A stretch of 64,000 nt of DNA from Anaeramoeba flamelloides (Eukaryota; Metamonada; Anaeramoebidae), in assembly GCA_027625915.1 (NCBI GenBank), contig JANTQA010000015.1, positions 7,221,001-7,285,000 of the forward strand. Direction: 5' to 3'. Below, piece after piece: positions 32,501-41,916 of the stretch; the first letter of the stretch is position 1; the number at the start of each line of letters is the position of its first letter. Made by a program: the position numbers and the translations under genes. The notes beneath the pieces are model-generated. The model was not told the origin of the DNA, did no database searches, and saw nothing but the letters and a program-made list of their open reading frames with translations.

Positions 32501-34928
32501 CAAGTCACCACACACGATACAAGATAATCTTTTTTTTATATTTCAAAGGATTCTAAACTTTAATGATAAATAAAAAAAGTAATTTTTTTAAAATAGAAGA
32601 AATGGTAATAGAAACAATTTGATTTCAGTTTCTATCCAAAAAATTCAATAATTGAACAAAATTGATTCGTAATACAAAAAATAATTCAGTTGTTTAATCT
32701 GGACATCTAATAATTTGATCTTGATAAAAAGAAAATAAAAAAAATAAAGTTTGATTATTTGGGTTGTAATTCAAGTCCTACATCCGTTCCATATCTCAGA
32801 AAATTTATAAGACATAGAGTCTAATTGTCTATTATCAGTTAGTCCTTTATGAAATAGAAATTTCAATTTCATAAAAATCAAAGTAAAAATTTCAATTTCT
32901 CTTGGATCAAAAGAAAAAGGTTTTTTTGGAATAAACAATCACAAAAATTGAATTTCAAATTAAAAAAAAATCACAAAAATTTGTAATTCATTACAGAAAC
33001 TTGAAAGTCCCTATTCAGTTTTTGTCTTTTAAATTGTTTAAACATTTGATTTTTTTCTATTTTGGAAATTGAGGATCCAAATTAATGAAAGTTTTTTTTA
33101 TGAATTTGTTTGCCAAAATCAACAACAAAATTTGGATAAATGAATTTTTTTTTCTTCTTTTTTAAGGATTACGTTTTCAATTGAAATTTCCAAGTATTAT
33201 GTGTTCTAATCAGTATTTATAGATTGGTAAATCTAATAATTTTTTTTTCAGCAAGATCTAAGAAGTAAAAAATGACATATTTTTCAGAAATTTGTTACTT
33301 CTCATATCACAAAATGAAAAAGAATTTCTGTGATTTTTGTGAGCTCAAAAAATGAAAAAGAACGATGGGAAAAATCCACTTTTTGAGAAAATTTCAGTCT
33401 ATGTCTATTTTTAAAACCCTAGAACTTTGTTGAGAAGTTTCTAAGTGTTTTTTTTTTTTTTTGTTTGGGAGTTAAGTTGAGTTACTTTTAAAAAACTACA
33501 TAATTGGTCAAAATGGATCGGATTGAAAATTTTTAATGACTAGTCCTTTGTTATTTCCAAACAAAGATGGATTTTGATAAAGGCAAGGTAATGGGTATTG
33601 GTATTGTTTTGAATCCAATAAAATTTCCCTTTTACACAAAGAAAGTTGGGTTTTTTTTTTTCTCCACGAACTGTCTGTTTTTGTTTTTTTGAAAAATACA
33701 AAAACAGAATAATTTTCGCAATTTAATTCCCAGATCTTTTCATTAAAAATCCTTCAAAAACCTTTCAAACATAACCTCAACCCAATTTGTCTTGATTTAA
33801 CACATTGGGTTTTTGAGAGAAATCAAACAAAAAAAAACAATTTTATCAAGTAATCATCAAAAAAATCTGAAGTTTGATTTTGGATATTTGAGATCCTGTT
33901 ACAAAAACAAAATGAGTAAATACTCTCATCTTAAATATGGTAGTGGAAATCAATTCAAGAAAAAACAAAAACAAAATCACAAAAAAAAAATCACACCCCC
34001 TTTGTAATAATTAATCTGATTTAAAGATACAATAGAACAATTCAAGAGACTCAACGTCAAAGCCCATTGGCAATATGATCTTTTCAAGTTTCGGTTATTT
34101 ATTTAGAATGTTGGGAATGATCTTATTTTTCAATGGCTCCAAAATCGAGATTATTTTTCTTTTTCATTCTTCACTTTTCTTCACAAGTTTCCTCAAGTTT
34201 GAGTTGTCTGTTATTTTTTCTTCATTTTTCATTGAAAAAATGAACAGAAAAATGTTTTTTGATCCAAAATTGGTGAATATTTTAAAAGATCATTCATTTA
34301 CATTTTTATATGAGATCGAACAAATTGTGCCCAGACAATTTGATGAATTAAAAACTTCGTCTTTAAAATTTTATTGTTTTAAAGGAAACTTTACGAACCA
34401 ATTTATGGTTTTGTATCTAACAAGCAAAAATTTTGGAATTGAAAATCAATTTCTATGTCTTAGAAATTTTCATTGTTGGGTTGTAACAGCTGGGATCAAT
34501 TGAACTCAACTTTAACCTTATCTCAGTTATTGATAAAAAAAATGATGAGAAATGATTTGATCATGAGTAATTGTTTGAAAAAAGAAACAAAAACAGAATA
34601 GATAAAAAAAAAAAACAATGATAAAAATGTTTGTTAAAATGAATTAATTTACAAATCGGGTCAAAAATTGCCATGAACAAGAATAACTGTCCCCTAATAG
34701 CAATGACTTCCAAATATAATAATCGTTTTGTTGCCCCTTATTCAGCTCTGAATCACAAAATTTAAGCCATAGTTCTGCTTGAATTTCTTTTTTTTCTTCT
34801 TTTGAAAGAGAAGAAATTGATCTATTCTTGTATTGTTCCAAAATTTTTGATTCAGTTGATTCGTTTTCTGATGTTGTGACTTGCTTTTCTGATGTTTGGA
34901 TATTGGTTGTTGGATTTTTATTTCCCAT
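22706..34928 (-). CDS. Pseudo-Rab GTPase-tandem BTB fusion, copy B (7 exons)
   Basis: Predicted 489-residue protein from exons 34928-34653, 30484-30434, 30288-30241, 30117-30102, 26155-26116, 25954-25768 and 23557-22706; every junction is GT-AG and the frame closes exactly. It gives the most legible GTPase: WKSLLLGD, TENRFEEKRYNIIGVEF, IFNQTIKYQI, WDVPRGNERFRTITQSYFRG, SIILFFDLDQREQF, ILVGHSIF, KEAIQFAKKNGMKYVEANS. Catalytic features are lost: P-loop GDSYSCSW lacks the Lys, switch I has I for T, and NKxD reads HSIFD. Tandem BTB domains fill about 280-335 and 373-450. Intron 1 (4.2 kb) holds a LINE and a foreign gene fragment; intron 4 is 3.9 kb. It looks intact. Confidence 0.82.
23931..24036. 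mobile_element. Short TIR element, TCGCGA family (106 bp)
   Basis: Ends are AGGTTTTGATGATA and its inverse complement; the centre is AAAATCGCGATTTTTT. It sits at the same intron position as the 1,245-bp element of copy D (58,575-59,819), so it is probably an internally deleted version of it. C and A lack it. Confidence 0.7.
24835..25020. repeat. Conserved intron segment of unknown nature (B copy)
   Basis: Matches 40,565-40,783 (C) and 60,601-60,804 (D). The plus strand reads LRSDVKLLNCAKNTNPN..WLPAN in C and D but is interrupted in B. Whether it is a decayed gene piece or plain intron DNA cannot be decided. Confidence 0.4.
25768..25954 (-). CDS. Copy B exon 6: beta 4 to beta 5
   Basis: 187 nt; acceptor ACATTAG|A is preceded by a perfect TACTAAC branch-site word, donor ATT|GTTTGA. 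It encodes RGTKSIILFFDLDQREQF, then TITILVGHSIFDKIE and KRTVSKKEAI, the normal Rab spacing from beta 4 to the residues before G5. Confidence 0.85.
26116..26155 (-). CDS. Copy B exon 5: switch II
   Basis: 40 nt between TTATCAG and GTAAAA. It encodes GNERFRTITQSYFR across its split codons, almost the Rab consensus GQERFRTIT. Confidence 0.85.
28331..28375 (+). mobile_element. LINE tail remnant in intron 4 (B)
   Basis: AGAGTGTAATTCACACTTCT followed by TCAATAATAATAAT and an A-rich tail matches the 3' end of LINE tails at 29,240-29,520 and 29,785-29,853. It also occurs in C near 44,185, so it predates the B/C duplication. Confidence 0.55.
29243..29520 (-). mobile_element. 5'-truncated LINE tail in copy B intron 4
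   Basis: About 280 bp present in B but missing at the same place in C (45,085). It is flanked by AAAATGTATTTCTT and AAAATGTAGTTCTT, with the poly(A) tail shown as T's on the plus strand. The minus strand encodes INNFLWVC, then NRLIILNKLKEINLNELI and NNPEIYDFTLKFL, related to the zinc-binding C-terminus of the LINE at 48,081-48,914 (DHFLWNCPAYENNRKIW). Confidence 0.7.
29785..29853 (+). mobile_element. Very short LINE tail in copy B intron 4
   Basis: About 70 bp ending ACACTTCTTCAATAATAATA plus A-tract, flanked by the repeats AAGAGGTATTTTT and AAGAGATATTTTT. Copy C (around 45,335) has the empty site. Confidence 0.7.
30102..30117 (-). CDS. Copy B exon 4: 16-nt microexon
   Basis: TGGGATGTACCCAGAG between TTAAAAG and GTAATT encodes WDVPR plus the first base of a Gly codon completed by exon 5. 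It replaces the Rab WDTAG (G3). Confidence 0.78.
30241..30288 (-). CDS. Copy B exon 3: beta 2-3
   Basis: 48 nt between TTTAAAG and GTAAGA, encoding KMLTKQIFNQTIKYQI. It reads directly into WD of the microexon, giving the Rab-like IKYQIWD. Confidence 0.82.
30434..30484 (-). CDS. Copy B exon 2: switch I
   Basis: 51 nt between TTTATAG and GTAAAA; a TACTAAT branch-like word lies about 30 nt upstream. It encodes TENRFEEKRYNIIGVEF; Rab proteins have TDNRF..STIGVEF here. Confidence 0.83.
30735..32474 (-). mobile_element. LINE (non-LTR retrotransposon), decayed, copy B
   Basis: Minus-strand reverse transcriptase remnants, nearly identical to 46,240-47,960: a KNYKPISINNT-like segment, the palm motif region (IDIKKCFDTIS in the C copy), a YADD equivalent read as FADYLIL, and an RT C-terminal part with IDVWINK. 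Many stops and frameshifts; no endonuclease is seen. A family P palindrome interrupts it at 30,780-31,045, and its 5' side abuts a single arm of a family F element. It lies in intron 1. Confidence 0.75.
30780..31045. repeat. Palindromic repeat, family P, inside the LINE
   Basis: Contains AAAGAATAGAGTAAAATCTT and its partner ACTCTATTCTTTTGAATTCT, ending CCTAGGCATTTAACAGTACT. LINE sequence resumes on both sides. Confidence 0.6.
32465..32573. repeat. Single arm of a family F element
   Basis: GATCGATCAGCTAAGAATCA through ATACAAGATAATCTTTTTT to TTAA matches the right arm of the element at 18,499-19,058. The partner arm is missing; LINE sequence takes its place. Confidence 0.65.
33765..34260 (+). 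repeat. Left arm of inverted repeat around exon 1, copy B
   Basis: Inverse complement of about 35,285-35,810. It includes the small conserved frame MSKYSHLKYGSGNQF (from 33,911) and the start of the fragment at 34,075. The arms enclose exon 1 and the promoter. Confidence 0.65.
34075..34503 (+). pseudogene. Decayed BACK-like gene fragment, B copy
   Basis: 142 codons open, but the first third is out of frame relative to the homologue at 50,518: the wording WLQNRDYFSFSFFTFLHK appears in another frame here, so at least one indel lies upstream of FIEKMNRKMFFDPKLVNI. The 3' part (SLKFYCFKGNFTNQFMVLYL..FGIENQF) is open further than in the C copy. Helix-rich Leu/Phe pattern; possibly a BACK-type region of a BTB protein, weakly supported. 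It lies antisense in intron 1 of copy B. Confidence 0.45.
34653..34928 (-). CDS. Copy B exon 1: N-terminus and degenerate P-loop
   Basis: 92 codons from ATG to FLTRF|GTAAAT; reading on through the donor gives V-N-stop. Residues 1-30 are polar (MGNKNPTTNIQTSEKQ), followed by RSISSLSKEEKKEIQAELW and WKSLLLGDSYSCSWQFLTRF. G79 begins the P-loop; the Gly, Lys and Ser/Thr of GxxxxGKS/T are Cys, Ser and Trp. Confidence 0.83.
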
Positions 34929-35063
34929 ATGGACAAAAACTAAGATTTTATTTAGAAGATTCTTTTCTGGTCAAAAGTAAAATAATCAAAAAGTAAAGAG
35001 AAAAAATGAGTAAAAAAGTATTTAGATTATTTTTATTTTACAAATCACTTGTTTTTTGGAAAT
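34929..35063 (-). promoter_or_regulatory. Conserved promoter/5' leader, copy B
   Basis: Same block as upstream of copies A and C, up to CACTTGTTTTTTGGAAAT at its far end. The ATG context is TTTTTGTCCAT|ATG. Confidence 0.5.
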
Positions 35064-35284
35064 ATTCAAACCCAATTAAAAAGCACAAATATTGTAAAAA
35101 TAGTTGTTTGTTCTTTATATAATAATTTCTAATTGTTTTTCAAATTTCAGAGAGATTAGGAAAACTTAAGTACAACCTTGTTGATTCACAAAAAAGTCTA
35201 AAAAGATTATTCTTCAATCACCTTAAAATTGTATGAACCTCTGTTCTATTAATAGCTTTTAATTTGAATCAAAAAAGCATTTTT

Positions 35285-35810
35285 ATGTTCATTATTTCTT
35301 TTTTAAAAGGAACCACAACCAAAATATAACAGACAACTCAAACTTGAGGATCCTTAAGAATAAAAGTGAAGAATGAAAAAGAAAAATAATCTCGATTTTG
35401 GAGCCATTGAAAAATAAGATCATTCCCAAAATCCTAAATAAAAAACCGAAACTTGAAAAGATCATATTGCCAATGGGGTTTGACGTTGAGTCTCTTGAAT
35501 TGTTCTATTGTATCTTTAAATCAGATTAATTATTACAAAGGATTTGTGATTTTGTTTTTTTTGTTTTTTCTTTTTGTTTTTTCTCGAATTAATTTCCACT
35601 ACCATATTTAAGATGAGAGTATTTACTCATTTTGTTTTTGTAACAGAACTTCCATTACCAAATACTAGAAACACTTTGTTCATTTTTCTGATGTCTTTTT
35701 TGATATAATTTTTTTTGTTGTTTGATTCATTTCTCTCAAAAGCTGAATTGGTAATATCAAAACAAATTGGGTCGGAGGTGATATGTGAAAGGTAATTGAA
35801 AGAATTTTTT
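35285..35810 (-). repeat. Right arm of inverted repeat, copy B
   Basis: Inverse complement of 33,765-34,260, with some loss. It carries a truncated piece of the BACK-like fragment (GGAGCCATTGAAAA, ATAATCTCGATTTT) and is followed by a family R element. Confidence 0.65.
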
Positions 35811-35812
35811 AT

Positions 35813-36506
35813 TTAAGGCACTTTTCACTTAACGTGGATTTACTCCATACTTAAGGAGTGACTTGAGACCAAAAAAGTATATTGTGAAATTGACCTTCTT
35901 TTGATAGACAAAATTCAAATAAACAAAAAACAATTTATTGGATCATCCATGAATAAAAAAATTCAACAAATAAAAATAAGTTTAAAAGTGTTCTCAATAT
36001 CAAAAAATCAATAATTTTAAAAAAAATTACTATTTTCTTGTTTTAAATTTCCAAATCATTAAATTTCTACAATTTAAAACACTTTATTGTTTTTTGTAAA
36101 AACAAAAATGATTTTCTTCTAATTTATCATTATTTTGAAAACCCTCAAAATTTTATAGAGTAAAACTTTTGTAACATTCTTGATATCAAAATAACTCATT
36201 TGAAAAATGATAAAAAAAAAATGAAAAAAATCTTCTAGATCTCAAAAACGCACAAGAGAGATACTCCAAAACCAACACAGTAGTTTTCAAAATTAAAATT
36301 GACAACCATTCAAATTGTAAATTGAGTGTCGATCTTTGGCACTTTTTTTGAAAAATGTACTTGTATTTGATTGTTGATTTTTGGAGATGGATTGCACTTC
36401 ACAAATTGGTTAGTGTTTGTTGTTTTTAGACACTCATAAAAATTACAAAAATGATTTTTTATCATCTCTGAAAATTATTTTTCACCATTAATGACTCAAC
36501 CATTAA
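35813..36506 (+). mobile_element. TTAA-flanked element, family R (copy 2)
   Basis: TTAA at both ends. The right end is AATGACTCAACCA; the interior carries GGAGTGACTTGAGACC and CTTCTAGATCTCAAAAACGC. The paralogue at 54,537 is the same element duplicated with the module. Confidence 0.65.
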
Positions 36507-37166
36507 AGATCTTGTGAGGATAAAAAATTTACAAAAATAAGTTTTGAATTGTAAGAAAAATTTTTTTAACTTTCAAATAAGAAAAAATATCTTTCTTTTT
36601 TTGGAATTTGGGATTTTTTTGGATATGTTACAATACAGAAATAATAATAAGTGATTTTATTTTTTGTATCGTTGTTTAAAAATAACAAATAACAGTTCCT
36701 CAAAAATAATCAATTATCTCGATTTTTAACTTTTAAGTGAAAATGGAAAACCATTTTAAAAGTAACTCACCAATCAAAAAATAACTGTTATAATTCAATT
36801 CAACAATACCAAAAGGATTTTCATTTTTCACTTTAAAAGAAATTTTCTCAAAATTTTGATTTTTCTCACCCTTCTTTTTCATTTTTTGATATCATAACAA
36901 TAAAATTTTGGTAAAAAATTTGACATTTTTTCATTTTTAGAACTTATTGAAGAAATAATTTTTGAGATTTCTCAATAATCAAATCGTTTCAAAAACATAC
37001 TATAAATCAAATTTTCAATTGTAAAAGTAGTTGTTAAAGTTTATAATCCTCTGAAATTGGACAAAAAACTTAACTATATTGGGCCGGAAGTATTGGCTAT
37101 TTAGGTTTATATCTGATCGATTTTCAACAAAAATTTTACTTTATAAACATCTATTATAATTCTTCC

Positions 37167-37922
37167 TTAAGGGATTAGCGTTACCATAGATTTCTCTATA
37201 ATCAAAGTATGTTGCAATTGGGTGTAAATGAGATCAGTGCACCGTATCTCAAATAGTTCTAAAAAATCTATTATAAATCTTATTGCACAACAAATTATTA
37301 CTTTTTTTACTAATGATCACTATTAAAAAAGTTTCATTTTATAGAAATTTTTTTTAATTCCTTTTCCAAATCTAAAGATAGAAACCCAAAATACAGTACT
37401 CCAGTATTTAATAATTTAGATTTAGAACTTCCAAAAGTAACTATTTTTATAATTTTTTAAATTTCAAAGATTAACTCAATAATTGTCAACATAAAAGTAC
37501 AAAGACAGATTGATTTTGTTTGCTTTTGATAAAGCTACTTGTTTCATCAATATATTTCAATCATTTGAGAGATAATTTGTCAAAAAACTTTATTCGGTAA
37601 TTATTTAATTTTTAAAAAAAAACGAATTTTTTAACTACTAATCTACATTTCGCCACAAATTTAAGAAAGAAATTTTGTGACTTTGTAATCTGTATATTGA
37701 CAATTAAACCTTTAAATTTATGGCGAAATGCAGATTTTATTCTGAAATTGTTGGGATTTTTACTAATCCAAGGATCATTTTTAATTGATGAGATCAACAA
37801 ATATTACTACTTGATTAATCGATTTTTTAGAGACATTTCAACCATGTAGCACTCATTTGGTTAAGCCCAATAACAACATTCTTTGATCCTAGACTTCTCC
37901 TTGGTAGACGCTAATCCCTTAA
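37167..37922. mobile_element. TTAA-flanked element, family G (well preserved)
   Basis: TTAA, then GGGATTAGCGTTACC, and at the right CGCTAATCCC then TTAA. The inverted repeats continue imperfectly for about 60 bp (ATCAAAGTATGTTGCAATTG against ATCAAAGAATGTTGTTATTG). 756 bp. The interior frame on the minus strand (37,612-37,800) is not convincing. An older copy lies at 3,486-4,249. Confidence 0.8.
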
Positions 37923-37972
37923 GCTGAAGATTAATAAGACAAAAACCCAAATGACAAGTACTTACACACCTA

Positions 37973-38224
37973 TTCCCTAATAAAAAAACTTTTTTTATAA
38001 CATCTATATAACATTTTTATAATAAAATTTCCTTTTATAGGATGATTTTTTCAATATTTTTTGAAAAAATATTTTTATAACAGGTTTATAACATGTTACA
38101 AATTTTATAACAAATATATATCTTATAAAAGTTGTTATGATAAAATATTATAACATTTTAAACATTTATAACACCTTTACAACACTTTTAAAAAATGTTA
38201 TAAAAAACTTTTTTTATTAGGGAA
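37973..38224. mobile_element. TA-flanked MITE with CCCTAAT ends
   Basis: The left end is TTCCCTAATAAAAAAACTTT and the right end, inverse complemented, TTCCCTAATAAAAAAAGTTT; about 31 bp of inverted repeat, both reaching TTATAACAT. TA on each side. The interior is a run of TTATAACA-type words in both orientations. The duplicated spacer near 56,460 lacks it. Confidence 0.85.
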
Positions 38225-39112
38225 TACAGGTTTAATTATTTTTTCAAATTTTAGATGACTGTATTTCTTAGTATCAGAATCTAATAACTTTCAATTTAAA
38301 AAAATTTACAATTAAAACTTTAAAAAATTTGTATTTTAAATTACTTTCTGCTTTTCAATTTTCAAAAAAATAGTTTAAAACTTTAAAATTGATTTTTTTT
38401 TGATTAAAGAGCGAGTAAAGAAAAGTTCAAATCTTTTGCCATCATGTTTTTTTTTTTAATTTAAAAGAATTCAGTATAATCATAGGTTCTTTTCTATTGT
38501 TTTGAATTTTGGAAAATGTAGGAGATCCTCGGAATCCGAGGTACTTTACTCTACTTAATAAATTGAACCAAATTTCTAATTTTTATTAGAAATATATTTA
38601 TAACAAGTGAGAGATGGTCATTTATCCTAAAAAAATGATACAGTCGATAACATAGCAATGAGGTTTTTTTGTACAATTCATTCAGGTTCATTTTTATAAT
38701 TGTCAAAAATATTCATATCATTCAGACTTTTTCTTTTTGAAAAATTAGTGATTCTATGAATCATCTGCCCAAATATTTTTCAATTAAAATTACATTATGG
38801 TTATTTGAGAAAATTATAAACAATTAGAAATAATGTAGTTAAGTGAAAATAAAACATCTGCCTTTAGATTGTAAGTTTGATGTATTAACATTGATCCAAT
38901 CTTTTTTCTCTAAAAAAGAATAAATTTTTGAAAAAAAAATTCAATAAATAATTCATCTAAAAAAAAAAATAAAGAGTAGAAATAAGCTCATAATAAAAAT
39001 ATATAAATTAGAATTAAATTTCTGAAAAAGAATAATTTTATTCAGAAAAATAAATCAGAATTATGATGAAAAAGTATTTTATAAAATAAAACAAAACAAA
39101 AATATTTGATTT

Positions 39113-39963
39113 TTAGATCTTTTTTAGATATTTTTGGATACGTTGGTGTAGATTTGATTCAATATTAAGTTGATAATATTCAATTGCATCTTCAAGTTCT
39201 TCACAGATAAGAGTAACATCATCATTATTTGAGAAAATTAATTGGTCAGTGTAAAAATAATTTATTAAACATTTGAGTGTTTCATATGATTTACCACTGT
39301 AATCAAAAATTGATTTTAGATTTTTTCTTCAATGCTTTTAAACATATTTCTAAACAATTCACTTCGGATTAGTAATATTATTTTATGAACTTTTATTGTT
39401 TCATTTGACGATTCATTTGAAGATTCATCTGAAAATTCATTTTTGATTTTAATTGTGAAATCTTTTGTTTTATTATCTTTATATAAATTGCATAAATCAT
39501 TTAAAAAATCATTTTTGAATTTTTGATTATTGTATTGAATATTGATTTTTTCAAAAATATGACAAATTGAATTTGATTCAGATATTTTAAGTTTGATTCC
39601 ATAAACCCATTTGAAAAATAATTTGATATTTTCAATTGTTTCATTTGTTAAAATTTCTTCAATATCTTCAATTGTTTGTTTGGTTCTGATTTCAACAATT
39701 AATTTGTGACATTTGATTGTTTTAATTTCAAAATCACAAAATTCTTGTTTGTTATAAAAATTGATGAAATCTTTTTGAATTGTTAAAATTTGATAATCTT
39801 TGAAATATCTACTGGATTGTTTGAAAAATGAATAATTTGGAAATTTTTGCTCAATAAATTGATCATAATGAAGCATTAAAAGTCCTTCAAAAACATTTGA
39901 AACATTTTTTCCAGTTTTAGAATTCGTTTCAACATATTTCATTCCATTTTCTTTTGCAAATTG
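39113..39963 (-). pseudogene. Copy C exon 7 with frameshift in BTB2
   Basis: 851 nt against 852 in B. Opens QFAKENGMKYVETNSKTG. Its last residues, after the shift, would be LHQRIQKYLKKI, different from the KEFIQKYLKNN end of A and D, with TAA at 39,113. Confidence 0.78.
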
Positions 39964-40564
39964 CTTTTTTTTTTTTTTTAGTTTATTTTTATTAATTAAA
40001 TTTTTATATTATATAAGAAAATTTTCGATTAATTGGTGAAAAAAAATTATAAATAAAAAAAGATTTATTCAAAACAAATAAATGTTACAATTTTATATTA
40101 ATCATTTAGAGTTTTACAAAAAAAAAAAAAAAATTATTTCAAAAATCAATTAACAATGTTGAACAAAAAATATAAATTTATCAACATTAATCAATGAAAA
40201 AACATAAAAGTAATTTTTTTGTTTGATAATCGTTTGAAAAAAGTGAGAAATGAACATTTAAGAATGTTGAATTATACTACATTAGGCGCGTGATTCAAAC
40301 AGTTTGGATAGAAAACTTTGAAAACTTTGTATCTATTTTTTCAAAACGGCTGTATGTATAACAAAAAAAATTTTCATTATTCAAAATAATTGATCATAAT
40401 AATTTTCTATCTATTTAAACTTTCAGATTTTTTTTTTTTTATTTGAAATAACTTTTTTCTAAATTATTTTTAATGGAATTATTTGGAATTTTGGTTTAAT
40501 TAATTTGTTTAGTTCGTTATTTATTTTTTGTTACCATTAAATTTGTTTAATTATTGTATTTCAA

Positions 40565-40783
40565 GTGTTCATTCAATTTGTAAAATATCTTATTTTGTTG
40601 AGAAGTGATGTTAAACTATTAAACTGTGCCAAAAATACCAATCCGAATACCAAGTGGTTACCTGCTAATACAGCAAAACTAAAACATTACATTAGTATTA
40701 GTAACTTGCCAATAAAAACAAAAAAACAAATGCAAAATATATCAATTGTTAAAAAAAAGCTATATAAAAAAGAAAAAATATAA
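40565..40783. repeat. Conserved intron segment of unknown nature (C copy)
   Basis: Counterpart of 24,835-25,020 and 60,601-60,804; here the plus strand is open for 72 codons. It is antisense to the gene and inside intron 6. Confidence 0.4.
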
Positions 40784-41527
40784 GAACAATGATTAAACAA
40801 CTGCCTCTGAAATAAATATTCGTATTCAACAAACGAAACTAAACTAAATTAACCAAAAGTATAATCAATGTGATTTTGGGTTTTCTTAATTCAACAATAC
40901 CTTTGTTTTATTTTTTTTTTTTAAATTTAACCAATTGCTTATTCTTAACCAAACATATTTTTTTTATTTTTCTTTAATTTTTTCTTTTTTTATCAATTTT
41001 TTCTTTTTACTTTTTCATCATAAAGATAAATTTGGCATATCTTTCACTTGGATAATTGTTGAATATATGTTTATATACTTAAATTATTTTCTTTAACAAT
41101 TTAGGTATAATGTCATCTAGTTTGCAAAGTAAACTTTTTCAAAAAGATAAATAAAAAAGAATTAATTTTTGTTTTTTGAATTGTTATTTTTTTAAAAAAG
41201 TATCCAAAGTACACACTTTAAATATTAATTAAACAATTAAATAATATTCGTTCAACCTTGTAAAACATTTGAAAATTTAGTCCATCAAGTGTATTTTTTG
41301 AGTTTTTTTTATAAAAAAATACACAATTGAAATATTAAATTTAAAAAATTAAAAAAAATTATCTTAAAAAAACATAAAACCTTCAATTAACATCAAACTT
41401 ATTTAATCAATTTTTGGATCATTTTAAAATAAATTGTTTTTTGTATTTTTTTGTACACATGAAATCACACTTAAAAAACAAAAAAATGAAAGTAAAAAAA
41501 TGAAAAAATGTAAAAGAAAATTCAAAC

Positions 41528-41714
41528 AATTGCTTCTTTTTTTGATACAGTTCTTTTTTTTTTAGTTTCAATTTTATCAAATATTGAATGACCAACTAAT
41601 ATCGTTATTGTGCCTTCCCTAGAAAACGTTTGAACATCCTTTTTATTATCATCTAAAGCTTCAAATTGCTCTCTTTGATCAAGATCAAAAAATAATATTA
41701 TTGATTTTGTTCCT
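41528..41714 (-). CDS. Copy C exon 6: beta 4 to beta 5
   Basis: 187 nt, same splice sites as B. It encodes RGTKSIILFFDLDQREQF, then a divergent helix (EALDDNKKDVQTFSREG) before TITILVGHSIFDKIE. Confidence 0.84.
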
Positions 41715-41876
41715 CTAATGTTTTTTTTTAGTTAGTATTTTTTTTTTTTTGTAAAATAAATAAAAATCAACTTTTTTGATTTGCTGAATAAAAAAAAACA
41801 AATTATATACCAAATAAATAGAAAGAAAGAAAGAAACTGAAATTAAAAAAGAAGTATTATTAAAATATAATTTTAC

Positions 41877-41916
41877 CTGAAATATAATTTGTTTAGTTCA
41901 CGAAATCTTTCATCAC
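41877..41916 (-). CDS. Copy C exon 5: switch II
   Basis: 40 nt between TTATCAG and GTAAAA, encoding GDERFRELNKLYFR with its split codons. Confidence 0.82.

Larger units (their letters stand above)
37034..38270. mobile_element. Family F element, old, with two nested insertions
   Basis: The left end is TTAAAGTTTATAATCC followed by ACTTAACTATATTGGG and CTGATCGATTTT. The matching right arm is AGTACTTACACACC, onward from 37,923. It is split by a family G element and a TA-flanked MITE. The right boundary is approximate. Confidence 0.55.
36507..39112. other. Spacer between modules B and C
   Basis: No gene. It parallels 55,397-57,340 upstream of copy D, but carries extra nested transposons (37,167-37,922 and 37,973-38,224). 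An old LINE 3' remnant with words like IHRITNFSKRKSLNDM on the minus strand lies at about 38,440-38,960. Confidence 0.55.
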
